DNA of 64,000 bases from Paeniglutamicibacter sp. Y32M11. GTDB taxonomy: Bacteria; Actinomycetota; Actinomycetes; Actinomycetales; Micrococcaceae. The position numbers and the translations under genes are program-made. The stretch is taken from positions 372,001 to 436,000 of the forward strand of contig NZ_CP079107.1 in assembly GCF_019285735.1 (NCBI RefSeq), read 5' to 3'. The notes below the pieces were generated by a model that was not told the DNA's origin, made no database searches, and worked only from the letters and a program-made list of their open reading frames with translations. Position 1 is the first letter of the stretch. Every line of letters begins with the position of its first letter. This document shows, piece after piece, positions 28,842-37,433 of the stretch.

Positions 28842-30080
28842 ATGAGCACCTCACACGTTGTCGCCCGAATCGAACCGGACAAACTGACCGCGGAGCTACT
28901 GCGCGCCTGGTCGTGGCACCGGCAGGGGCTGGACGGGCGGATGGCTGGCCTCACGGCCCCCGCCGTCCTAGACACTGTGGGTTGGGCGCGGTCGGTCGGT
29001 GGTGCAAACGCCTACCTCACGTTATTTGCCCGGGCCGGCATCGGACGAGCCGAGGCCGATGCCGCGCTCGCCGAGCAAGAAATCCACGAGCTACCCACCG
29101 CACGGGGTTGCACCTACGTCCTGCCCGCCTCCGGCTACGCCTGGGGGCTGCAAATCGGGCATTCCTCGGCCGAGGCAGCCGTGAAAGTCCTGATGCGACT
29201 GGGTGTGGAGCGCTCGGAAATCGAGAGCCTATCCCAAGAGGTATTACAAGTCCTACGCGGCATACGAGGTACCGATGCCGAGGCCATGGACCCGCGAGGA
29301 CTGAAAAAAATCCTGGGCGACAAGGTCCGCAACCTGGGTGACGAAGGCAAGAAAAAGGGTGCCAGCACCACGCTGCCGGCAGCCCTTGGACTGTTACAGG
29401 CCGACGGGCGAATACGCCGCGTGCCGGTAAATGGGCGACTGGACCAACAACGCTATTCCTACGTGGCCTGGGAACTGGAAGGTACCGGGGAATCCGACGA
29501 CGTGGTGCGGGCCAGAATGCTCGAGCGGTTCCTCAGGTGGACCGGCGGGGCAACCCTAGGTCAGATCCGGTGGTTCACCGCCTTCACGGTGGCTCAGACC
29601 AAGGCTGCACTTGCTGCGGTGGGTGCCGTAGAAATCGATACAGCGGCTGGCGACCAGTTGTGGCTGCGACCAGCCGACGTGAAGGCATTGACAGCTTTCG
29701 AGGCGCCGTCGGCCGAGGATATCCAGCTGCTGTCGGGTTCGGATTCTTTGGTGCTATTGCGCCGTAATTCCGCTGATCTCTTTGATGAAGCGGGCAAAAT
29801 CGCGGTGGCCGGCATGAGTGGCTCCGCGCTCGCCGCAGACTTATCTGATCATCCGATCCTCGATCGAGGTCGGATCATTGGATTGTGGCAGTACGATCCG
29901 GAGAATTCCCGTATTGCCTGGTGGACGTTTGACCCCGCGAGTCCTGCGGTACGTGAACGAATCGGTCAGGTCGAACAGTGGATCACCGAAGATTTGGCAG
30001 ACTTTCGCTCGTTCAGCCTGGATTCGCCCACATCGCGAGCTAAGGACATTGCCAAGCTGGATGCGCGGCGGCTCGCCTAG
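28842..30080 (+). CDS. winged-helix DNA-binding protein (HTH_42, AlkZ/YcaQ-like)
   Basis: 412 aa from ATG at 28842. The N-terminal LLRAWSWHRQGLDGR motif (QxLD-type region), LPTARGCTYVLPASGYAWGL, the mid winged-helix LERFLRWTGGATLGQIRWFTAFT, and the C-terminal RGRIIGLWQYDPEN strand match the HTH_42 family. Related proteins AlkZ and YcaQ are glycosylases that unhook interstrand crosslinks. Catalytic function here is inference, since AlkX-type relatives may differ. Monocistronic after tRNA-Ser on the other strand. Confidence 0.82.
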   Translation: MSTSHVVARIEPDKLTAELLRAWSWHRQGLDGRMAGLTAPAVLDTVGWARSVGGANAYLTLFARAGIGRAEADAALAEQEIHELPTARGCTYVLPASGYAWGLQIGHSSAEAAVKVLMRLGVERSEIESLSQEVLQVLRGIRGTDAEAMDPRGLKKILGDKVRNLGDEGKKKGASTTLPAALGLLQADGRIRRVPVNGRLDQQRYSYVAWELEGTGESDDVVRARMLERFLRWTGGATLGQIRWFTAFTVAQTKAALAAVGAVEIDTAAGDQLWLRPADVKALTAFEAPSAEDIQLLSGSDSLVLLRRNSADLFDEAGKIAVAGMSGSALAADLSDHPILDRGRIIGLWQYDPENSRIAWWTFDPASPAVRERIGQVEQWITEDLADFRSFSLDSPTSRAKDIAKLDARRLA

Positions 30081-30092
30081 GCCACGAGGCTA

Positions 30093-30548
30093 TTAATCTT
30101 GGCGCCGTGCGCGGAAGAAATCGGTGAGCAAGCGTCCGCACTCTTCCTCGCGGACACCCGGATAAACCTCGACCCAGTGGTTGAGACGAGGCTCGCGCAG
30201 GATATCGAACACCGAGCCGACGGCGCCCGCCTTCTCATCCCAGGCGCCGAACACAACCCGGGGGATACGCGAAAGGACAATGGCTCCGGCGCACATGGCG
30301 CAAGGTTCCAAGGTGACCACTAGAGTGCAGTCTTCCAGACGCCAACCGTCATCACCCCCTGCCTCACGCAGTGCCCGGGCAGCGGCGCGGATGGCCACCA
30401 GCTCGGCGTGGGCGGTGGGGTCTCCATGAGCCTCGCGTTCGTTCCGGCCGGTGGCCAGCACCTTGGCGTCGGGGCCAATGACCACCGCGCCGATGGGAAC
30501 ATCTCCGGTCGTAAGGGCCGCCCGGGCCTCGACGAGGGCAAGGTTCAT
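30093..30548 (-). CDS. tadA: tRNA adenosine(34) deaminase
   Basis: 151 aa from ATG at 30548, the standard family length; an in-frame GTG at 30581 would add eleven residues. DPTAHAELVAIRAA supplies the zinc His and catalytic Glu, and VTLEPCAMCAGAIVLSRI the two zinc cysteines. It converts A34 to inosine in tRNA-Arg(ACG); a tRNA-Arg with anticodon ACG is encoded at 58223 in this window. FDILREPRLNHWVEVYPGV and the acidic-basic C-terminus also fit TadA. Confidence 0.93.
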   Translation of the reverse strand: MNLALVEARAALTTGDVPIGAVVIGPDAKVLATGRNEREAHGDPTAHAELVAIRAAARALREAGGDDGWRLEDCTLVVTLEPCAMCAGAIVLSRIPRVVFGAWDEKAGAVGSVFDILREPRLNHWVEVYPGVREEECGRLLTDFFRARRQD

Positions 30549-30581
30549 CAGCTCACTGTGGCTGGTTCGTTGAGGAATCAC

Positions 30582-30913
30582 TGTGCCAACTTTAGTTTGG
30601 CCGCGAGCGGAAGCGTAGTTTGGCAGCTGGTGCACTGGCGTGGTGAAGGTAAAAGTTCAGCTTCGGGCCGCGGCGAAGTCCGGAGCCGCGGCGGTGGCCA
30701 CACCGAGGTGGATGCTCGCGGCCAGTTTCTTGATGGCTGCGGCGGGGATTCTGCTGCTAGTCATGAGTGCGCGCATTCGCTGATTTTTCGCCCTAGGCTG
30801 CGTTGGTAATCAGTTCTTCGCCGGTCCGACAATCGAAACAATGGCGGGAATCACCCGATGTCCGAGCACAAAAACCGGGGAAGAGGGGGCCGTGGGCTGG
30901 TAGATTTTGGAGC
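30582..30913. other. intergenic region upstream of tadA and upp
   Basis: About 330 nt between divergent genes. No open frame here has coding character, and I see no riboswitch or repeat. It must hold the tadA and upp promoters. Confidence 0.4.
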
Positions 30914-31552
30914 ATGCGCGTACAGGTAATCGACCACCCATTGGTGGCCCATAAGGTATCGGTCCTCCGAGATAAGAACACCCCTTCGCCGGTCTTCCGG
31001 CAGCTGACCGACGAGTTGGTGACCTTGCTGGCGTACGAAGCCACCCGCGACGTCAAGACTGTCAAGATTCAGGTTGAGACTCCGGTCGCGACCACGACCG
31101 GTATTGCCTTCGCTAAGCCCACCCCGTTGGTGGTGCCGATCCTGCGTGCCGGCTTGGGCATGCTTGAGGGCATGACGCGTCTGGTGCCGACCGCAGAAGT
31201 TGGTTTCCTGGGCATGGCCCGCAACGAGGAAACCCTGGACATCATCACCTATGCCGAGCGTCTTCCCTCGGATCTGACCGGACGCCAGGTCTTCGTCCTG
31301 GATCCGATGTTGGCCACCGGCGGAACCTTGATCGAATCGATCAAGTTCCTCTTTGACCGCGGGGCCGAAGATGTCACGTGCATTTGCCTGATTGCCGCTC
31401 CCGAGGGCCTTGCCCGTCTGGAAGAGGCCTACGGCGATAACGACAAGGTCCACCTCGTCCTGGCTTCCTTGGATGAGAAGCTGGACGAGAAGTCCTACAT
31501 CGTTCCGGGTCTGGGCGATGCCGGAGACCGCCTCTACGGCGTAGCGCACTAA
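30914..31552 (+). CDS. upp: uracil phosphoribosyltransferase
   Basis: 212 aa from ATG at 30914 (TTGGAG just upstream). PRTase features: [14 protein letters not shown], the PRPP-binding loop [18 protein letters not shown], and the uracil-contacting C-terminus [15 protein letters not shown]. It makes UMP from uracil and PRPP (pyrimidine salvage). Single gene ending in a strong terminator. Confidence 0.96.
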   Translation: MRVQVIDHPLVAHKVSVLRDKNTPSPVFRQLTDELVTLLAYEATRDVKTVKIQVETPVATTTGIAFAKPTPLVVPILRAGLGMLEGMTRLVPTAEVGFLGMARNEETLDIITYAERLPSDLTGRQVFVLDPMLATGGTLIESIKFLFDRGAEDVTCICLIAAPEGLARLEEAYGDNDKVHLVLASLDEKLDEKSYIVPGLGDAGDRLYGVAH

Positions 31553-31573
31553 CTCAGAGCCACTGTGGCTTAG

Positions 31574-31628
31574 AGGCGTCGGGCCGGCAGCAGAACCGAA
31601 GATTCTGTTGCCGGCCCGACGCCTTTTT
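31574..31628 (+). terminator. rho-independent terminator of upp
   Basis: A stem of about 24 bp starting AGGCGTCGGGCCGGCA, with one G-U pair and a seven-base loop, followed by TTTTT. It also lies at the 3' end of the convergent kinase gene. Confidence 0.88.
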
Positions 31629-31653
31629 GTGTGCCCGAAGGCTACGGCCTCGC

Positions 31654-33258
31654 CTAGAGGGCGGTGCCCTTGGGCTGGCTCGATCGTTTTGTTGGGTTCT
31701 TTAATGCGGATGATAGGACTGGATTGACCGCGGGTTTCTGCGGTTCGGGAAGCGGCAACCGGATCTCAAAAACGGTGTTGCCCGGGGTGGAAGACACTGT
31801 GATGGTTCCATCATGGGATTCAACGATGGCCTTGGCGATCGGCAGTCCCAGCCCGGTGGTGCCATCGGCTCCGGAACGAGCAGTGTCCGCACGGGTGAAG
31901 CGCTTAAACACTTGGGGTAAGAAGGCCTGGGTAATGCCCTCCCCGGTGTCATGGACCTGGAGCACTGCTTGATGAGTCGAGTTGTCCCGTTTGAGGCTCA
32001 CCGTGACGGTGTTACCGGCGGAGGTATGTTTGCGGGCGTTGGCGAGCAGGTTGGTGATGACCCGCCGGAGCGAGGAGGAATCCGCACTCACCACGAGGGG
32101 AGTGGCGGGGAGTCGTGTTTGCCAATGGTGATCGGTCGCCGTGATCCGGAAATCTTCCGTGATGTCGCCAGCTAGTTTGCCGAGGTCCACATCGGTCTTC
32201 TTCACCTGGTGCTTTTCATCCAAGCGGGCCAGCAGCAGGAGGTTCTCCACCAGTGAACTCATGCGGGCGCTCTGTTCCAGCACGCGTATCAGCGAGCGCT
32301 GCCCATCGTCGGAGAAATGCTCGGTAGCACTGATGAGCTCGGTGTACCCCCGGATGGCCGAGAGCGGCGTGCGCAGTTCATGAGAAGCATCGGCAACAAA
32401 CTGGCGCATTTGCGCCTCGGATTCTTCGCGTGCGGCAAAGGCCGTGGCAACGTTATCCAGCAATGCGTTTAACGCGTTGCCCACATCCCCGGATTCGGTG
32501 CCGGGAATCGAATCTTCCTCGGCGACCCGTGCGTCCAGGGCCAGCGTACCGGTTTCGAGCTGTGCCGTGGCCACCGAAGATGCCACGGCGGAGACACGTC
32601 GAAGGGGAGCCATCGAATGGCGAATGATCATTGAACCGATCAACCCGGTGGCTATCAGCCCGGCGAACGAGATAAATACCGTCATCCATCCGAGGGAGGC
32701 AAGAGTGCGCGCATTGGGGTCCAGTGGCAGGCCGGTGATCAGGGTTCCGGAACCCTTAGGATCTGATTTGGCGACCAACAAATAGTCACCAATGCTCAAT
32801 TCTCGTTTGGCAGGTGGCGCGTCAACAACCAAGGTGGACAGCGGGAGGGCGTCGTCTCCGACTATGTTGTTCCGCTGCCCGGTTTTCATGTCCAAGACAC
32901 CACCGGAAAATAGCAGACCGGATTCGATCTTGGCGTTGAGGGTTCCCGAAGCTTGGCCGGGGGCGAAGAGCGGAGTTCCGCTGTTGCCCTTTGACTGGCT
33001 CAGTGAGTATGTGGCGGCGCGTTCGGAAGCGTAAGCCAGCTGCTCATTAAGTTGGGCAGATAAGGTTTGGCGCATGCCGGCGTTGATGAGCAACCCGATG
33101 ACCGTGCAGACCAGCGCCAGCAAACAGACGACGGCTAAGAGCAGCCGGCGTTGCAGGGTCATGGGTGTCCGGTCTCGGGTAGCTGAACTAGCGGGGAAGA
33201 AATCCTGGATTTCACCATGCTCAGATGCCTCGGGTTTCGGTGTTGCTGAAGTGCTCAT
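31654..33258 (-). CDS. sensor histidine kinase (OmpR-type partner)
   Basis: 534 aa. Two membrane helices (residues ~36-62 and ~188-212) enclose a ~125-residue extracytoplasmic sensor. A HAMP linker (RHSMAPLRRVSAVASSVATA) follows. H-box FVADASHELRTPLSAIRGYTEL carries the phospho-acceptor His. N-box NLLANARKH, G1 DTGEG, F-box and G2 GLGLPIAKAIVESHDG complete the ATPase. Similar to actinobacterial TcrY/TrcS-like kinases; signal unknown. Its start overlaps the regulator stop by 4 nt. Confidence 0.93.
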   Translation of the reverse strand: MSTSATPKPEASEHGEIQDFFPASSATRDRTPMTLQRRLLLAVVCLLALVCTVIGLLINAGMRQTLSAQLNEQLAYASERAATYSLSQSKGNSGTPLFAPGQASGTLNAKIESGLLFSGGVLDMKTGQRNNIVGDDALPLSTLVVDAPPAKRELSIGDYLLVAKSDPKGSGTLITGLPLDPNARTLASLGWMTVFISFAGLIATGLIGSMIIRHSMAPLRRVSAVASSVATAQLETGTLALDARVAEEDSIPGTESGDVGNALNALLDNVATAFAAREESEAQMRQFVADASHELRTPLSAIRGYTELISATEHFSDDGQRSLIRVLEQSARMSSLVENLLLLARLDEKHQVKKTDVDLGKLAGDITEDFRITATDHHWQTRLPATPLVVSADSSSLRRVITNLLANARKHTSAGNTVTVSLKRDNSTHQAVLQVHDTGEGITQAFLPQVFKRFTRADTARSGADGTTGLGLPIAKAIVESHDGTITVSSTPGNTVFEIRLPLPEPQKPAVNPVLSSALKNPTKRSSQPKGTAL

Positions 33259-33995
33259 GAGGCAGGTTTGAGCATGTATCCGGCGCCACGAACGGTGTGG
33301 ATCATGGGTGATGCGTCGGCTTCGATCTTCTTACGCAGGTAGGAGATATACAACTCAACAATGTTGGCCTGGCCGCCGAAGTCGTAGTGCCAGACGTTGT
33401 CGAGGATCTGCGATTTAGAGACGACTCGGCGGGCATTAACCATCAAGTAGGAAAGCAGGTCGAATTCGGTAGCGGTGAGATTGATGCTCACTCCGGCACG
33501 CGTCACATCGTGGGAATCGGAATTCAGGACCAGATCCCCGACAACAAGTTCCGCGCTGTCGGCAGCGGTGGCGCCGGAGCGCTCGACCAATTTGTGCAGG
33601 CGCAGCAGTACCTCTTCGAGGCTGAAGGGCTTGGCTACGTAGTCGTCGGCGCCGATGCCCAGTCCCTCAATCCGGTCTTCCACCGCGTCTTTGGCGGTCA
33701 GGAAGAGCACCGGGACCTCGGGCAGGAACGTACGCACCTTGCGCAATACTTCGGGACCTTCAAAGCCGGGCAGCATCCAGTCCAAAACGAGGACGTCTGG
33801 GGAGGACTTGCGGGCGGCTTCCACTGCGGAGGGCCCGTCATGGGCAACCGTAGCTTCCCATCCGAGCATGCGGGTACCCATGGAAACCAATTCGGCCAAT
33901 GAGGGTTCGTCGTCAACGACAAGCACCTTGATGGCGGTTCCGTCCGGGTGAGTCAGTCGCGGTAGTTGCGTAGGGGAAAAACGAGAAGCAGGCAT
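33255..33995 (-). CDS. OmpR/PhoB-family response regulator
   Basis: 246 aa from ATG at 33995, chosen because GGAAGG precedes it; the frame is open for 68 more codons. Receiver domain: VLVVDDEPS, phospho-acceptor in VLVLDWMLPG, LTAKD and the VAKPF lysine. Winged helix at the C-terminus: LTATEFDLLSYLMVNARRVVS and YISYLRKKIE followed by HTVRGAGYML. Forms a coupled pair with the downstream kinase. Confidence 0.93.
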   Translation of the reverse strand: MPASRFSPTQLPRLTHPDGTAIKVLVVDDEPSLAELVSMGTRMLGWEATVAHDGPSAVEAARKSSPDVLVLDWMLPGFEGPEVLRKVRTFLPEVPVLFLTAKDAVEDRIEGLGIGADDYVAKPFSLEEVLLRLHKLVERSGATAADSAELVVGDLVLNSDSHDVTRAGVSINLTATEFDLLSYLMVNARRVVSKSQILDNVWHYDFGGQANIVELYISYLRKKIEADASPMIHTVRGAGYMLKPAS

Positions 33996-34582
33996 GGAAT
34001 AACCTTCCCTCCGAGGTGTAGGGCGGTCCTGTGGCCCGGCTGTGAACGGGCTGTGAGACCGTGTTTCACCCAGCTTAGAGCCTCGAGTCTTCGCAAGAGC
34101 GGAGTTTGCGCCACCAACTGTTGGTAGGCCCGTTGCTTGCGGGGCGGCCCCGGTGTAGGTGCGGCAACCCGAACGATGTGAATCGATTGGATTGGACAAA
34201 TTGCGCGGTCTGGAAGAATTTATAGGTCATTCCGCTTTGTTTGTATCTGACACGTCACCGATCTGTACAATGTGATGATCGACACGTTAAGCGCTGCAAG
34301 TCTCACATTGTGGACAAAACCTAAGTTTGTTACTTGCGGGTTCCCTTTATTACGGGGAAACTGATGATTGTGAATAGCGCAGCAACAGCACCCTTGAGCC
34401 TCCCCGGAGGCATGGCGATGACGCATCGTCAGTGTTGTTGTCGAATGCTCAGCTGAGTGTCGGAAACCTCCGGCGCTCAGTGACACTCGCATCGCTCCCA
34501 AACCTCGCACCAGCGAGGTAACCGGAGCACCTAAGCATTCGCGCCATTCCGTGGCATTCACACGAGTTAGAGGTAGAGCAGC
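33996..34582. other. long divergent regulatory region
   Basis: 587 nt between the response-regulator gene and the orphan winged-helix gene, with no convincing frame. A perfect 9-bp inverted repeat (ACAATGTGA at 34267-34275, TCACATTGT at 34303-34311) is the only structure that stands out. It presumably carries both promoters. Confidence 0.45.
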
Positions 34583-35380
34583 ATGTCGGTAACTTCCGGA
34601 TACGTCCATGTTTCAATCCGCAATGCGCAGTCTCGCGCCGCAGCAGCGCAGCGCACCACCGCGCCCGGCGGGTTCACCCCGGCCGGATATCGCCAGCTCC
34701 ATGCGGTCCCAGCAGCGACCGAAACTCGACCCATGACAGCTCCGACCCCGGTGGTAGTTCCGAACGGAACCCCCGGCCCGCAGCCCGTCACCGGGGATAC
34801 CACCGCACGAGGATTTGTGCTCTACGTGGGACTGGACGAGACCGTAGCTCAGGCACAGGGCACCTCGCTGGGTAAACTCGCCACGCAGGTCCGGGCCTTC
34901 CTGGCCACGCTTTCTCCCGAGGCTCAGACGCACGCAGCAGTGGCACTGGCCCCGGCGAGCGCCACGGGTGACAACATCGACGTCGTTCGTCAGGCCTTGG
35001 GAGACCCCACGGTCAACCGCCGCCCCCGTGTTGATTCCCGACCGGCAGCTCCGCGACCTTCCGGCGTCTTGATCGACCTTTCGCGCCGCGAAGTGCACCT
35101 TGATGGCGAAACCCTGAACCTGACGTTCAAGGAATTCGAACTGCTGAACTACCTCGTGGAAAACGGCACCCGCACCGTGGGCCGTGATGAGCTGCTTACC
35201 AACCTGTGGCGCAATGCCGAAGAGGTCCCCAACGAGCGGACCATCGACGTGCACATCCGTCGTTTGCGCTCCAAGCTGGGCCGTTTGGCCAACACCGTAC
35301 GCACCGTGCGCGGTCAGGGCTACCGCTTCTACGAGCACCCCGAGGTTGTCGTCTGGGCCGCCCCGGAATACACCATCTAG
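34583..35380 (+). CDS. orphan winged-helix transcriptional regulator (no receiver)
   Basis: 265 aa. The last ~100 residues are a typical OmpR C-terminal DNA-binding domain: DLSRREVHLDGETLNLTFKE, GRDELLTNLWR, IDVHIRRLRSKLG and VRTVRGQGYRFYEHP. The first ~165 residues are not a receiver: Pro/Ala/Thr-rich to residue ~70, then a small alpha/beta segment (GFVLYVGLDETVAQAQG). This layout is common in Micrococcaceae as a phosphorylation-independent regulator. Target genes unknown. A GAGG precedes the ATG; a perfect hairpin follows the stop. Confidence 0.85.
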   Translation: MSVTSGYVHVSIRNAQSRAAAAQRTTAPGGFTPAGYRQLHAVPAATETRPMTAPTPVVVPNGTPGPQPVTGDTTARGFVLYVGLDETVAQAQGTSLGKLATQVRAFLATLSPEAQTHAAVALAPASATGDNIDVVRQALGDPTVNRRPRVDSRPAAPRPSGVLIDLSRREVHLDGETLNLTFKEFELLNYLVENGTRTVGRDELLTNLWRNAEEVPNERTIDVHIRRLRSKLGRLANTVRTVRGQGYRFYEHPEVVVWAAPEYTI

Positions 35381-35398
35381 TCGCCACCTCTTATGTCC

Positions 35399-35433
35399 CG
35401 CCGGGACCGCATCCACGCGATGCGGTCCCGGCG
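35399..35433. terminator. terminator
   Basis: Perfect 15-bp stem CGCCGGGACCGCATC / GATGCGGTCCCGGCG with a five-base loop, then a short weak T-rich tail. Confidence 0.75.
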
Positions 35434-35468
35434 TCGTTTAACCCGGCGCCCCGCCTAAGCTTGGGTGC

Positions 35469-35990
35469 ATGAGTGAACACCATTTGAAGCGACTCGTATT
35501 ACTGCGCCACGCCAAGAGCGACTACCCGCTGGGAGTCAGTGACCACGAACGACCGTTGGGTGCACGCGGCGATAGGGAAGCGCCGGCCGCCGGTGTATGG
35601 CTGCGCGAGAATGCGGTGGTGCCCGACTACATCGTGCTCTCCGATGCCTTGCGGACGCGGGCCACCTGCGCTTGGATCATTAGCGAGCTGGGCGAAAAAG
35701 CTCCCACACCGTACCTGGACTCACGGATCTATGGGGCCTCGAGCACCACACTTTGCGCCATCATCAACGAAACGCCAGAGACGGTGACCACGCTGCTGGT
35801 CATTGGACACCAGCCGGTGCTGCAGGAACTCGCCATGCGCCTAGCCTCCGTCGAGTCGGATGAAGAGGCAGTTTACGAGCTGGCCATGGACTATCCCACC
35901 CTCGGCCTCACCGTACTGCAAACCGATAAACCATGGGCGGAGATCGACGGCCGCGATATGAAAGTGACCAACTTCGTGGTCCCACGCTAA
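35469..35990 (+). CDS. SixA-type histidine phosphatase
   Basis: 173 aa. LVLLRHAKSDYP has the catalytic RHxxS motif of the histidine phosphatase superfamily. SDALRTRATCAW and LVIGHQPVLQELA supply the second arginine and histidine. SixA relatives remove phosphate from phosphohistidine. Start ATG 35469 is 31 nt after the terminator. Confidence 0.9.
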   Translation: MSEHHLKRLVLLRHAKSDYPLGVSDHERPLGARGDREAPAAGVWLRENAVVPDYIVLSDALRTRATCAWIISELGEKAPTPYLDSRIYGASSTTLCAIINETPETVTTLLVIGHQPVLQELAMRLASVESDEEAVYELAMDYPTLGLTVLQTDKPWAEIDGRDMKVTNFVVPR

Positions 35991-36150
35991 GGCTGCGGTT
36001 CTGTTGGTGCACGGCACGTTCGGGGACGTCTGGGCAGTAAACACGGCCGATTTCGTGGGATGTGGCGGAAATCTGCATGAGAGTTTTGCTGACCCCTGAC
36101 CACGTCTTTTGGCACCATGGCGCACCGAAGATGAGAACGATGTCCCGATT

Positions 36151-36166
36151 ATGAGGACGTCCTCAT
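36151..36166. promoter_or_regulatory. 16-bp perfect palindrome upstream of the P-loop gene
   Basis: ATGAGGACGTCCTCAT reads the same on both strands, about 113 nt before the start codon. A degenerate half-copy (ATGAGAACGATGTCC) lies about 20 nt further upstream. Candidate operator. Confidence 0.5.
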
Positions 36167-36278
36167 GAACCGTTCACCAATTGCTTACTTTGAGGCCTTT
36201 GACTTGGAACAGCGCAGGAACAACTCCTGCAACCGCTTCCGATGCGGAACCAGATTCCGGCCCCCAAAGGACAACACC

Positions 36279-37433
36279 ATGAGCATCAGCACCAGCCTTG
36301 AAACCGACATCTTCGCAACACCCAACGCTGCCGCCGGAGACGTGCGACAGGAACTGATTGGCGCCGAACGCGCCCTGAAAATCCGTGCCGCCTACACCAC
36401 CCGTTTTGTGGCCACCGAGTTCTCCAAGCACCCCGAGGACTTCCACCTCATCGCCGGTGCGGCCATCACCCCGCAGCCCGGAGACGTGGTCATCGCCCGC
36501 GTCGCCGAAATCGGTAAGCACACCCGCCTCGAATCCCCGGTCTCCCGCCGCCAGCTGATGTTCGTGGGCCAGGAAATCATGGTCGCCTACGGCAACCGCT
36601 ACGCCCCGGACCAGTTCCTGGCCCACGTGCCCGACTCGCTGGAACCCTGCCACCTGATCGCCGGTGGCGGTCTGGCCGGCTACGTGACCCAAATGCACAC
36701 CTCCATCGACGCCGCCACCGCCATCGAACCGATCGGCCTGCTGGCCACCAATGATGGCGTGGTCAACCTGCGCGACTTCGCCCCGCTGCAGGTGGGCACC
36801 CCATCGCTGGCCGCGCTGCGCGCCGAGGGCACCGTGCGCCCACCGGTCATCGCGGTGCTGGGAACCTCGATGAACTCGGGCAAGTCCACCACCCTGGGCT
36901 GCCTGGTCAACGGACTATCCAACGCCGGGCTCAATGTTGCAGCGGGTAAGGCCACCGGAACCGGCGCGGGCAACGACCCGAACCTGTTCATCGACGCCGG
37001 CGCCTTCCCGGTCTGCGACTTCACCGATTTTGGCTACCCCACCACCTTCAAGCTCGGCTACGAGCAGGTCCGTGACCTACTGGCCGCGATGATCAACGAG
37101 CAGGCTGCCTCCGGCGCCGACGTGGTGGTCATCGAGATCGCCGATGGCCTCTACCAGGGCGAGACCTCCCGACTGCTGCGCGATCCTCTCTTTGCCGCCT
37201 ACGTGGACACCGTGGTGTTCTCCGCCCAAGACGCGCTCGGCGCCCGCGCCGGGCTGGATGTGCTGCAGGACGCTGGAGTACCGGTGGCAGCAATTTCCGG
37301 TCTACTCACCGCCTCCCCGCTGGCCACCGCCGAGGCCGCCGCACAGTTGGAGGTTCGGGTCATTGATACCTACGCCCTGTGCCGCCCAGAGGTCGCCACC
37401 GCACTGCTGCCGGTGCGCGCCGCCTCGCTGTGA
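36279..37433 (+). CDS. P-loop NTPase of unknown function
   Basis: 384 aa from ATG at 36279, which has AAAGGA upstream; a longer frame from 36165 has none. Residues ~1-175 form a domain unknown to me (RFVATEFSKHPEDFHLIAGA, then PGDVVIARVAEIGKHTRLES). Residues ~185-384 are a P-loop domain: Walker A VLGTSMNSGKSTTLG, a VVVIEIADGLYQGET acidic strand, and late NTPase-like strands. The C-terminal domain recalls MobB/BioD/CobQ-like NTPases. Its 3' end overlaps the next gene by 4 nt (GTGA), so the two are coupled. Confidence 0.7.
   Translation: MSISTSLETDIFATPNAAAGDVRQELIGAERALKIRAAYTTRFVATEFSKHPEDFHLIAGAAITPQPGDVVIARVAEIGKHTRLESPVSRRQLMFVGQEIMVAYGNRYAPDQFLAHVPDSLEPCHLIAGGGLAGYVTQMHTSIDAATAIEPIGLLATNDGVVNLRDFAPLQVGTPSLAALRAEGTVRPPVIAVLGTSMNSGKSTTLGCLVNGLSNAGLNVAAGKATGTGAGNDPNLFIDAGAFPVCDFTDFGYPTTFKLGYEQVRDLLAAMINEQAASGADVVVIEIADGLYQGETSRLLRDPLFAAYVDTVVFSAQDALGARAGLDVLQDAGVPVAAISGLLTASPLATAEAAAQLEVRVIDTYALCRPEVATALLPVRAASL

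Noticed and set aside
34220-34609. 129-codon frame on the complement upstream of the orphan regulator
   Set aside because: No ribosome site, cysteine-rich low-likelihood composition, and it overlaps the start of a well-supported gene.
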